Positions 7,256 through 15,609 of a DNA stretch of 30,065 nt are shown piece by piece. The notes beneath the pieces are model-generated. The model searched no databases and was not told where the DNA came from. It worked only from the letters and a program-made list of their open reading frames with translations. Source of the stretch: Pseudomonadota bacterium (GTDB lineage: Bacteria > Pseudomonadota > Alphaproteobacteria > Rhizobiales > Beijerinckiaceae); assembly GCA_023426505.1 (NCBI GenBank), contig JAFAAP010000262.1, positions 1 to 30,065 of the forward strand, read 5' to 3'. Within the stretch, counting starts at the first letter, position 1, and every line of letters starts with the position of its first letter. The position numbers and the translations under genes were made by a program.

Positions 7256-9403
7256 TTGGCGAACGGACGTGACCGACGCGAGCCGGTCTTCGACGCGCCC
7301 GCCGCCAGCGCGGGGGAGCTGGACGACTTCCGCCTCTCGCCTGAGGACCGGGCAGGGGGCACCATGGCAAGACAGCGCGCATCCGGCGGGGGCTCGGGCA
7401 AGTCCGGCCGCGGCGCTCCGCGTCCGAAGAACCCCAAGCGCCGGCGCGGCGGCCGTTCCATCCTGGGCAAGCTCTTCTACGCGGGCGTCGTCCTCTGCCT
7501 CTGGGCCGTGATCGCGGTCGGCGGCGTCGTGGCCTATTACGCCGCGCAGCTTCCCCCCATCGACCAGCTCACCGTGCCGAAGCGGCCGCCCAACATCGCC
7601 ATCATGGCGAGCGACGGCTCGCTTCTCGCCAACCGGGGCGAAACCGGCGGACGCACGGTCTCGATCAAGGAGCTTCCGCCCTATCTGCCGAAGGCCTTCG
7701 TGGCCATCGAGGACCGGCGCTTCTACGACCATTTCGGCATCGACCCGATGGGCATCGCCCGCGCGCTCTACCGCAACATCCACCGCGGCGGCGTCTCCCA
7801 GGGCGGCTCGACCCTGACGCAGCAGCTCGCCAAGAACCTGTTCCTTACCCAGGAACGCACCGCCTCGCGCAAGATCCAGGAGGCGATCCTGTCGCTCTGG
7901 CTCGAGCGCAACTACACCAAGGACCAGATCCTCGAGCTCTACCTGAACCGGGTCTATTTCGGCGCCGGCGCCTACGGGGTCGAGGCGGCGGCCCAGCGCT
8001 ATTACGGCAAGTCCGCCCGCAACCTGTCGCTGTCCGAGGCGGCGGTGCTGGCCGGCCTCGTCCAGGCGCCGTCGCGCCTCGCGCCGAACCGCAACCCGCA
8101 GGCCGCCCAGGCCCGCGCGGAGCTCGTGATCGCCGCCATGAACGAACTCGGCTTCATCACGCCGGGCATGACCAAGACGGCGCTGAGCGATCCCGCCCAG
8201 CCCATGCGCCCGAAGGGGGCCGGATCGGTCAACTACGCGGCCGACTACGTGATGGACGTGCTCGACGATTTCGTCGGCACCATCGAGTCGGATATCGTGG
8301 TCTCCACCACCATCGACCCGACCCTCCAGGCCGCGGCCGAGCGGGTGCTGGTGGACGAGCTCGCCGCCAAGGGCCAGAAGCTCAACGTGAGCCAGGGCGC
8401 CTTCGTGGCCCTGCAGCCCGACGGGGCCCTGAGGGCCCTGGTCGGCGGCCGGAACTACGAGACGAGCCAGTTCAACCGGGCGACGGCGGCCCGTCGCCAG
8501 CCGGGCTCATCGTTCAAGCCGTTCGTCTATCTCACGGCCGTCGAGCGGGGCTACACCCCCGACATGGTCCTCGAGGACTCACCCGTCAGCTACAAGGGCT
8601 GGGCGCCACACAATTACGACCGCAAGTATCGCGGCCCCATCGCCATGCGCGACGCCCTGGCGCTGTCGCTCAACACCACCGCGATCAAGCTCAACATGGA
8701 GGTCGGCCCGAAGAGCGTGGTGCAGACGGCGCAGCGGCTCGGCATCTCCTCGCCCCTGCAGGCGAACGGCTCGCTGGCGCTCGGCACCTCCGAGGTGACG
8801 CCCCTCGAGCTGGCGGCGGCCTATGCGGCCTTCGCCAATGGCGGCACCGGGGTGATCCCCTACGTCATCGCCCAGGTGAAGACCGCCGACGGCAAGCTGA
8901 TCTACAAGCGCCCGGCCGGCGGGGGATTGGGCCGCGTCATCGACCCGTCCGCGGTCGCCATGATGAACGACATGATGCACAACACCTTCGTGGTCGGCAC
9001 GGCCCGCAAGGCCCAGATCGGCGACTGGATGATGGCCGGCAAGACCGGCACGACCGACGACTACAAGGACGCCTGGTTCGTCGGCTTCACGGGCAACCTC
9101 GTGGCGGGCGTCTGGCTCGGCAACGACGACGGCGCGCTCACCAAGCGCGTGACCGGCGGCGGACTGCCGACGGAAGTCTGGCACGAATTCATGAAGATCG
9201 CCCTCAAGGACAAGCAGCCCGTACCGCTGCCGGGCCAGCAGTACTTCCGCACGCCCGCGCCCTCCGAGGTGCCGGTGGCGGACGCCACGGGCGCGCCGCA
9301 ATACGCCACTGCCCAGCCCCGCGAGAGCGGCTGGGTGGCGCCGGGCCCCCAGGCGAGGGCGCGCGGCGAGAAGAATTTTCTTGAGCGCCTGTTCGGGCTC
9401 TAG
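7256..9403 (+). CDS. Class A penicillin-binding protein (PBP1A-type, transglycosylase/transpeptidase)
   Basis: This bifunctional enzyme polymerises glycan strands and cross-links peptidoglycan in the periplasm. After a basic, Gly/Ser-rich cytoplasmic tail and one membrane helix (about 75-98), the GT51 transglycosylase domain shows E152-DRRFYDHFG and the GGSTLTQQLAKNL segment. The transpeptidase domain carries S418-SFK421 (SxxK), S471-LN473 (SxN) and K596-TGT (KTG). At 715 residues it is a normal length. The start is uncertain: TTG 7256 keeps a coding-like 36-residue extension (…RLSPEDR…), while ATG 7364 has AGGGGG upstream and would give 679 residues. It is divergent from the antiporter and its TAG stop overlaps the stop of the exporter gene on the other strand. 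Confidence 0.93.
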   Translation: MANGRDRREPVFDAPAASAGELDDFRLSPEDRAGGTMARQRASGGGSGKSGRGAPRPKNPKRRRGGRSILGKLFYAGVVLCLWAVIAVGGVVAYYAAQLPPIDQLTVPKRPPNIAIMASDGSLLANRGETGGRTVSIKELPPYLPKAFVAIEDRRFYDHFGIDPMGIARALYRNIHRGGVSQGGSTLTQQLAKNLFLTQERTASRKIQEAILSLWLERNYTKDQILELYLNRVYFGAGAYGVEAAAQRYYGKSARNLSLSEAAVLAGLVQAPSRLAPNRNPQAAQARAELVIAAMNELGFITPGMTKTALSDPAQPMRPKGAGSVNYAADYVMDVLDDFVGTIESDIVVSTTIDPTLQAAAERVLVDELAAKGQKLNVSQGAFVALQPDGALRALVGGRNYETSQFNRATAARRQPGSSFKPFVYLTAVERGYTPDMVLEDSPVSYKGWAPHNYDRKYRGPIAMRDALALSLNTTAIKLNMEVGPKSVVQTAQRLGISSPLQANGSLALGTSEVTPLELAAAYAAFANGGTGVIPYVIAQVKTADGKLIYKRPAGGGLGRVIDPSAVAMMNDMMHNTFVVGTARKAQIGDWMMAGKTGTTDDYKDAWFVGFTGNLVAGVWLGNDDGALTKRVTGGGLPTEVWHEFMKIALKDKQPVPLPGQQYFRTPAPSEVPVADATGAPQYATAQPRESGWVAPGPQARARGEKNFLERLFGL

Positions 9404-10593
9404 ACTTTGGCGGACCGGGCCCGCCCGGTCGCCGTGAAGACCCCGAGCGCCAGCACGCCCGTCGTCGCGATGGCGGCGGGCAGCGGCAGCGCGGAGGCGC
9501 CGAGGCCCTGGCCGAGCAGGATCCCGAGCACCGCCGCGAAGGTCATCTGGCAGATGCCCAGCAGCGACGAGGCGGCGCCGGCCCGGGCCGGGAACGGCAT
9601 CAGGGCCGAGGCCATGGCCTGCGGCATGGTGAGCCCGACCCCGATGCCGTAGATCGCCATCGGTCCCGTGATGGCGAGCGACGACGCGACGCCCGCGGCG
9701 ACCAGGACCAGCATCAGGACGCCGCCGAGCGCCAGACTCGTCACCCCGAGCCGGATCGTGCCGTCGAGACCCCGCGGCCCGACGAGGCGCTGCGCCAGGG
9801 TGGTGCCGGTGATGAAGCCCACCACCACGAACCCGAACGAGAAGGCGTAAGTGAGCTCGTTCAGGCCGTAGAGGCCCTGGAGCACGAAGGACGAGCCCGA
9901 GATGAAGGCGAAGAGCCCGCCATAGGTCAGCATCGACAGGGCCACGTAGACCCGGTAGCCCGGATGCCCGAGCAGGGTCCCGAACCCCTTCACGATCGAC
10001 AGGAACGAGATCGGCACGTCGGATTTCGTCCGGATGCTCTCGGGCAGCCGCAGGACGACGGTGGCGGCGAGCGCCGCGCCGCACAGGATCATGACCCCGA
10101 AGGTCACGCGCCAGCCGGAGACCTGCGCGATCAGCCCACCGAGGACCGGCGCGACCGCCGGCACCACCCCCATGATAGTGCCCATGCGGGACAGCTCCCG
10201 GCCGGCGCGGGGTCCCTCGTAGAAGTCGCGCACGATGGCGCGGCCGAGCACGATCGGCCCCGAGGCGCCGAGCGCCTGCACGAACCGGGCCGCCACCAGG
10301 GTCTCGATGTTCGGCGCGAGCGCGCAGACGAAGCTCGCCAGGGTGAAGAGGCCGAGGCCGAAGAGCAGCACCGGCTTGCGGCCGACCCGGTCGGAGACCG
10401 GCCCGTAGAAGAACTGCCCGGCCGCGAAGCCGAACAGGAAGGCCGACAGGGTGAGCTGTGCCTGGCCGGTCGTGGCGCCGAAATCGCGCGCGATGGCCGG
10501 AAGGGACGGCAGGTACATGTCCGTCGAGAGCGGACCCAGCGCCGTGAGGAGCGCCAGGACGACGGTGAGGGCCAGCGTTTCGGGCCTGAGCAT
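9400..10593 (-). CDS. Bcr/CflA-family multidrug efflux MFS transporter
   Basis: This 397-residue protein is a twelve-helix major facilitator superfamily drug:proton antiporter of the cytoplasmic membrane. The family signature STDMYLPSLPAI at about residues 23-34 and MFS motif A, GPVSDRVGRKP, after helix 2 are both present. The ATG at 10593 (MLRPETLALT) is preferred over a TTG three codons upstream; neither has a strong ribosome site. The gene converges on the penicillin-binding protein gene, sharing the tetranucleotide CTAG at 9400-9403 for both stop codons. Drug specificity (bicyclomycin, chloramphenicol or other) cannot be read from sequence. Confidence 0.92.
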   Translation of the reverse strand: MLRPETLALTVVLALLTALGPLSTDMYLPSLPAIARDFGATTGQAQLTLSAFLFGFAAGQFFYGPVSDRVGRKPVLLFGLGLFTLASFVCALAPNIETLVAARFVQALGASGPIVLGRAIVRDFYEGPRAGRELSRMGTIMGVVPAVAPVLGGLIAQVSGWRVTFGVMILCGAALAATVVLRLPESIRTKSDVPISFLSIVKGFGTLLGHPGYRVYVALSMLTYGGLFAFISGSSFVLQGLYGLNELTYAFSFGFVVVGFITGTTLAQRLVGPRGLDGTIRLGVTSLALGGVLMLVLVAAGVASSLAITGPMAIYGIGVGLTMPQAMASALMPFPARAGAASSLLGICQMTFAAVLGILLGQGLGASALPLPAAIATTGVLALGVFTATGRARSAKV

Positions 10594-10682
10594 GGAGGGC
10601 AACGACCGGATCAGGGGACAGGCAGGCCTTAAGCCGATCCGGCCCGCCTGTCATCTGCCGAGCGACGATTCCGCTCCCGCGC

Positions 10683-13124
10683 CTACTGGGCCGGCGCCGC
10701 CTGCGGCTGGAGGACGGTCCGGAGGAGGACCAAGGCCGGCAGGGGCAGGAGCAGGTAGCAGACCGCCCCGATCCGGAGCGTCGTGTCGATGCCGAACTCG
10801 ATGCTCGTCAGGACGGCGACGCTCGCGGCCAGAACGCCGGCCGCGCCGTTGATGCCCCAGAACCACGGCGTCGGCGTCCCGTCGATCGCCGAGACGAGCC
10901 GCATCCCGGTCGGAAAGCCGAAGCCCATGAGGAAGCCGGCCGGCGCCAGGACCACAACCGCGAGGCCCGCCCGCAAGAGCAGATTGGCGCTTTCCAGGCG
11001 CAGCAGGATCTCGGGCAGCCAGGCGGGCAGGAGAAGCAGATACAGGCAGGTGAGGACCGCCCAGCCGATGAGCCTGCCGCCGCTGTCGAGGGGCGCGCGC
11101 TCCGACACGAGGCTGCCGATCCCGGTCGACAGGATCAGGCTGAAGAGAACGACGCTCAGCGCATAGACCGGGTGACCGAGGAAGACGCTGATGCGCTGGA
11201 GCAGGCCGATCTCGGCCATCATGAAGCCGACGCCGATGAGGGCGAAATAGAGGGTCCCGGCCCCGACCAGCGCCGACGGCCCGGTGCCGGCGGTAGAGCG
11301 CAGCGGCACGACGATCGTCGCGGCGACCAGGACGGCCGAGATGAGGATCAGGATCGCGAGCGTCAGGGTCGCGCTGAGGTTGCCGCCATAGACCCCGCCC
11401 CGCGAGGCCAGGCTGAAGACGTCCTGGTCGAACAGGCGGTCGAGCCGCAGCTGGTTGAAGAAGAACGGGCGGGCGTCCGTGGACGGGCTGAGGTCCAGAT
11501 AGGAGCGGCCGGTGGCCTGGTCGAGGGCCTCGCGGTCGGGGGCAGAGACGATGCTCTCCAGAAGCGGTGAGGCGGCCGGCCGCTGCGGGCTCAGGAGGAC
11601 CTTGAACGCGTTGGCGTCGGCGGCACCCTGGAGCGCCGCCAGGGCCTCGGCCGACAGGGGAGCCCGCGACGTGACCAGGGTGGCCACGTGGTCGGAGGCC
11701 GCCATGAAGAGATGGCGCTTGGCGTCCGCGGCGCCCATCTCCTGCAGGGTCGCGACCGCGAGGCTCACCATGCGGCCGGTCTCGTTGACCTCGCCGGGCG
11801 CATACCAGCGGCTCACGGTGAAGACGCCCGTGGGCGTCAGGCGTTCGAGGAAGATCCGCCAGGCCTCGACCGTGTAGAGGCCGTTCTCCGACAAGGTGAA
11901 GGCGCCCGCGCCCGTGGCCGCCCAGGTGTCGATCAGGCTCATCTGGATGATGTCGAAGGTCCGGTTCGTGCGGGCGAACCAGCTCCGGGCCTCGTCGACC
12001 TCGAAGCTCACGCCGGGCAGGCGGCCGATGGCGGTGTAGTCGGAAAAGCGCCGGGTCAGGAGGTCGATGAAGATCGGGTTGATTTCGACGCCCACCACCT
12101 CCGGGACGCCGAACAGGCGCGCGGACAGGAGGTCCCGGCCGCCCCCGACCCCGATCACGGCCCCGCTCTGCAGCCCCGGGATCGCATAGGCCACGTTGGT
12201 GACGTCCGAGCGGAGGAAGTCGAGCTCCTTCAGGTCGCCGGAGAAGCGGTAGACGGCCGTGCCGGCGCCGCCGTCGATGTTCATCCAGCGCTGCTCGATC
12301 GGAGCCGCGGCGTAATGGGGCGACGGCCCCCAGAGCGCCGGCCGCTCGACGGCGGGCTGGCCCACTGTGATGCGCGAGAACGAGTTCCAGCGCTCGAACG
12401 CGATCCGCTCCGGATGCTCGATCTGGTCCTTCACCACGGTCGGCCTGACGCCCTCGGTCAGGCTGTTGCCGAGGGCCAGGAGCGCGAGCCCCGCCAGCAC
12501 GACGCCGCGGTGCCGGAACAGCCTGCCGGTGACGGTCCGGTCAGACGGAATGCTCCCGAGACCGGCCTGCGCGAAGAGCAGCCCCCCGGCCGCGATGAGG
12601 ACCGCGATCCAGAGCACCGCCGAGGGCCCGCTCACCAGGTTGAGCAGCACGAGCGCCCCGAGGCAGCCCAGGGCCGCGCCGACGAGGTCGACCCCGTAGA
12701 CCACCCCGACTGGGAACGGGCTGCGCGTCAGCGCGAGGCTGACCACGATGCCGGAGAAGAAGAACGGCAGGGAGAGCGCGACCGCGAACTCGGCCCAGAC
12801 CACGAGGGACATGACGGAGGCCGGCAGGCTCGTGACGACGGTCAGCTGCACCAGGAGCGCCAGGACCGTGGACAGGGCGAAGCCGAGCGAGGCCGCCGCG
12901 AGGTGATAGGACAGCTCCTCGGGCCGGTACCGCCGGGGCCGCAGATAGACCCAGACCGCCCCGGCGGTCAGGCCGAACATGGCGATGCTGATGACGAAGA
13001 AGGCCAGGTGGTACCAGGACGTGACCGAGATGATCCGGGTTTCCACGATCTGCAGCATGAGGGTCGCTGCGGTGACCATGCCGAGGCCGGCGTAGAACGG
13101 CAGCCGTTGCGCATTCTTGAGCAA
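10683..13124 (-). CDS. Membrane-bound spermidine-synthase-like protein
   Basis: This protein of about 813 residues has an N-terminal multi-helix membrane part (residues 10-225), a Rossmann-like methyltransferase/spermidine-synthase domain (about 240-560) and a C-terminal membrane part (about 580-800). The nucleotide-binding motif GVGGGRD lies at about 325-331 and the acidic residue following the second strand is in GVEINP near 347. The GGGDGG motif of true spermidine synthases is not present, nor the exact DSSDP catalytic loop (MSLIDTW instead), so aminopropyl transfer is doubtful. I chose TTG 13124 as start because AGGGAGG (minus strand of 13131-13137) sits 6 nt upstream; a GTG at 13178 would add 18 basic residues lacking a site. 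Role unknown. Confidence 0.8.
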   Translation of the reverse strand: MLKNAQRLPFYAGLGMVTAATLMLQIVETRIISVTSWYHLAFFVISIAMFGLTAGAVWVYLRPRRYRPEELSYHLAAASLGFALSTVLALLVQLTVVTSLPASVMSLVVWAEFAVALSLPFFFSGIVVSLALTRSPFPVGVVYGVDLVGAALGCLGALVLLNLVSGPSAVLWIAVLIAAGGLLFAQAGLGSIPSDRTVTGRLFRHRGVVLAGLALLALGNSLTEGVRPTVVKDQIEHPERIAFERWNSFSRITVGQPAVERPALWGPSPHYAAAPIEQRWMNIDGGAGTAVYRFSGDLKELDFLRSDVTNVAYAIPGLQSGAVIGVGGGRDLLSARLFGVPEVVGVEINPIFIDLLTRRFSDYTAIGRLPGVSFEVDEARSWFARTNRTFDIIQMSLIDTWAATGAGAFTLSENGLYTVEAWRIFLERLTPTGVFTVSRWYAPGEVNETGRMVSLAVATLQEMGAADAKRHLFMAASDHVATLVTSRAPLSAEALAALQGAADANAFKVLLSPQRPAASPLLESIVSAPDREALDQATGRSYLDLSPSTDARPFFFNQLRLDRLFDQDVFSLASRGGVYGGNLSATLTLAILILISAVLVAATIVVPLRSTAGTGPSALVGAGTLYFALIGVGFMMAEIGLLQRISVFLGHPVYALSVVLFSLILSTGIGSLVSERAPLDSGGRLIGWAVLTCLYLLLLPAWLPEILLRLESANLLLRAGLAVVVLAPAGFLMGFGFPTGMRLVSAIDGTPTPWFWGINGAAGVLAASVAVLTSIEFGIDTTLRIGAVCYLLLPLPALVLLRTVLQPQAAPAQ

Positions 13125-13274
13125 TCGTCGCCTCCCTGTCGCGGGGGATCGATCGCGGCGCCGGCCGTGCGCGTCCACGGCCGGAGACCCGACGCAACGG
13201 AAACTGTCTCATGAAAACGCGGCGGTGTCAGCTTGGCCTGGACGGAGGCCGAATGGCTCTTCGGGAGCGCTCCC

Positions 13275-14018
13275 TCACCCGAACCGGTGCAGGGCGCTGC
13301 CGTAGGTCTTGAGCCAGGCCTCCGCCTCGTCGGTGCGCGGGCAGAGCTGGTGGGTGAGCTTCCAGAACCGGTGCGAGTGGTTGAGCTCGCGCAGGTGCGC
13401 CACCTCGTGGGCCGCCAGGTAGTCGAGCACGAAGGGCGGGGCCATGATCAGACGCCAGGAGAAGCTGAGCGCCCCGGTGGCCGAGCAGGAGCCCCAGCGG
13501 CTCTTGGTGTCCCGCACGGTGATCCGCTTGGCGGTCACGCCCAGCGCGGCCGTGTGGCGCTTCACGGCGGCCGCGAAGTCGCGCTTGGCCTCGGCCTCCA
13601 GGAAATCCTGCACCCGGCGGGTCACATGGGCGATGTCCCCGGTCACGGCGATGATCGGCTGGCCCTCGGAGTCGCGGGCGGCCTGGGTCGTTCCCCTAAT
13701 GTTCGACCAATGAACGACCCTATGGGGCACCCCGCGCAGGGGCACCAAGGAACCCGGCTGGAACAGGACACGCTCCGGCACCTTGGCGAGGCGCGTGGCG
13801 ATCCAGCCGCCGTGGCTGTCGGCGAATTTCTGGGCAAGGCCCACATCGGTCCGCTCAGGGATCGTCAGCACGACCTCCCCGGTCGCGTTGGACACGCGCA
13901 GGGTGATCCGCTTGGCGGTCAGGCGGCGCTTCAGGGCGACCTTGAAAGCCTGACCGTCGTGGGAAACCTTGAGATAGGGAGGGTCCGCAGGAACGCGGCG
14001 GAACAGGGCGAATCTCAT
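13275..14018 (-). CDS. YgjP-type zinc metallopeptidase (DUF45, M48-like)
   Basis: This 247-residue protein has the zinc-peptidase motif HEVAH at 204-208, with His204 and His208 as ligands and Glu205 as the catalytic base. The following LRELNHSHRFW segment is typical of the YgjP/DUF45 family and would supply the third ligand (His214). The conserved TKSRWGSCS segment upstream also fits. Substrates of this family are not established. The start at 14018 (MRFALFRRVP) is chosen because the longer open frame overlaps the phaZ 3' end. It lies 76 bp after phaZ on the same strand. A GGGAGCGCTCCC palindrome abuts its stop but is a poor terminator. Confidence 0.88.
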   Translation of the reverse strand: MRFALFRRVPADPPYLKVSHDGQAFKVALKRRLTAKRITLRVSNATGEVVLTIPERTDVGLAQKFADSHGGWIATRLAKVPERVLFQPGSLVPLRGVPHRVVHWSNIRGTTQAARDSEGQPIIAVTGDIAHVTRRVQDFLEAEAKRDFAAAVKRHTAALGVTAKRITVRDTKSRWGSCSATGALSFSWRLIMAPPFVLDYLAAHEVAHLRELNHSHRFWKLTHQLCPRTDEAEAWLKTYGSALHRFG

Positions 14019-14094
14019 GTCCGCAATCTGCCCCGCCGGGTGGTTTTTGTCAGCGCAGCCGTTTGCCGCTGCCGTGAACCTATCCGGAACGGGC

Positions 14095-15369
14095 TTAGGC
14101 TCTTGACGCCCTGCGCGGGGCTGGTTCTCGATCGGCGGCCTGGGCGTGATTCTGAATGAATTCAACGATTCGAGGAGCGATTTCAGCCCGGAAACGAGAA
14201 CCGTTGAAGACGCCATAGTGCCCGACGCCCTTCTGCAGATGGTAGAGCTTCTTGTCCGCCGGCAGATTAGGCGTCAGATCGAGCGCTGCCAAGGTCTGGC
14301 CGACGCCGGAGATGTCGTCCCGCTCGCCCTCGATCGCCATGATGGCGCAGCGGCGGATCGCCATGAGGTCCACCGGCTCGCCCCGATGCAGCATCTCGCC
14401 CTTGGGCAGCTCGTGCCGGACGAACACCTTCTCGACCGTCTGGAGGTAGAACTCGGCCGTCAGGTCCATGACGGCGAGGTACTCGTCGTAGAAGTCCCGG
14501 TGCTTCTCGGCCGAATCGCCGTCGCCGTCGACCAGGTGGTTGAACATCTCCCAATGGGCCGTCAGGTGCCGGTCGATGTTCATGGCCATGAAGCCGGACA
14601 GCTGCAGGAAGCCAGGATAGACGTCGCGCCAGAAGCCGGGATTGCCCGGCGGCACCTTGGTGATGCAGTGGCTCCGGAACCACTCGATGCCGCGCTCCTC
14701 CGCCAGCTGGTTGACGGCGGTGGGGGAGCGGCGGGTGTCGATGGGGCCGCCCATCAGGATCATGGAGCGGGGCGTGCGCGGATCGTTCTCGGCCTCCATG
14801 CGGGCGATGGCGGCGACCACCGGCACGGCCGGCTGGCACACGGCCATGACGTGGAGATCCGGCCCGAAGGTCCGGAACATGTCCTTGAGATAGTCGATGT
14901 AATCGTCCAGGTCGAAGGCGCCCTCGGCCAGCGGGACGGTGCGGGCGTCGGCCCAGTCGGTGATCATCACCTGGTGGGTCGGCAGGAAGGTCTCGACGGT
15001 GCCGCGCAGGAGGGTGGCGTAGTGCCCGGACATCGGGGCCACGATCAGGAGCTTGGGCTGGGTGGCGGCGGGGCCCGATTCGCGGTCGAAGGCGATCACG
15101 TCGCAGAAGGGGCTCGACCAGACGATCCGCTCGGTGACCGCCACCTCCTCGCCGTCGACCAGGGTCGTGGCGAGACCGAATTCCGGCTTGCCGTAGCGCC
15201 GGGTCGTCCGCTCGAACAATTCGCAGGTCGCCGCGACGGTCCGTCCATAGGGAGTGTCGGCCAGAGGATTGCCGGGAATCTCGAACAAGGACTTCGTTGC
15301 GCTGGAGGCTACGCGGGCCGGCCCTAGCAACCAATGGGCCGTCTCATACCAATAATATGAAAAGTTCAT
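14095..15369 (-). CDS. phaZ: Intracellular polyhydroxyalkanoate depolymerase
   Basis: This 424-residue cytoplasmic alpha/beta hydrolase releases hydroxybutyrate from stored PHA granules. The catalytic triad aligns in spacing with Ralstonia eutropha PhaZa1 (Cys183, Asp355, His388): Cys178 in the AVCQPA nucleophile elbow, Asp351 in GERDDISG and His384 in GVGHYGVFNG. The N-terminus, MNFSYYWYETAHWLLGPAR, is typical of the family, so ATG 15369 is the start, with GGGGAT about 5 nt upstream; a longer open frame adds 36 unconvincing residues. A basic tail (REPAPRRASRA) ends the protein. The gene is divergent from the actS redox sensor, 240 bp apart, which raises possible redox control of PHA use; that is inference. 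Confidence 0.95.
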   Translation of the reverse strand: MNFSYYWYETAHWLLGPARVASSATKSLFEIPGNPLADTPYGRTVAATCELFERTTRRYGKPEFGLATTLVDGEEVAVTERIVWSSPFCDVIAFDRESGPAATQPKLLIVAPMSGHYATLLRGTVETFLPTHQVMITDWADARTVPLAEGAFDLDDYIDYLKDMFRTFGPDLHVMAVCQPAVPVVAAIARMEAENDPRTPRSMILMGGPIDTRRSPTAVNQLAEERGIEWFRSHCITKVPPGNPGFWRDVYPGFLQLSGFMAMNIDRHLTAHWEMFNHLVDGDGDSAEKHRDFYDEYLAVMDLTAEFYLQTVEKVFVRHELPKGEMLHRGEPVDLMAIRRCAIMAIEGERDDISGVGQTLAALDLTPNLPADKKLYHLQKGVGHYGVFNGSRFRAEIAPRIVEFIQNHAQAADREPAPRRASRA

Positions 15370-15609
15370 ACAAATCCCCACGAACGGTCGGGCGCCCGGT
15401 TTTCCCTCGCCGACAGCGAGTTTGAGCTTATTCTCCAACCAGAGGGTTAAGATGAAAGTTCCGAAACGGTTTTGCAATGCTGTTAAGCCTGAAAAGCCGG
15501 CTTCTCATGCTTTAGACGAACGCCGGATCGCGGTCCGGGCACGCATTTAGGAAAATCCTGCTCGCCGGCTTGCTTGGCGAATGCTTCAAACACCCTATCC
15601 TGTCTGTCC

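Noticed and set aside
8579..10654. 691-codon minus-strand open frame
   Set aside because: It overlaps the exporter gene in another frame and the penicillin-binding protein gene in antisense; no domain is visible.
11688..13214. 508-codon plus-strand open frame
   Set aside because: Antisense to the spermidine-synthase-like gene, very rich in Asp, Arg, Gly and His as expected of a shadow.
13263..13274. Perfect palindrome GGGAGCGCTCCC next to the metallopeptidase stop
   Set aside because: As RNA it would leave only a 4-bp stem and no T-run follows, so a terminator call is not supported.
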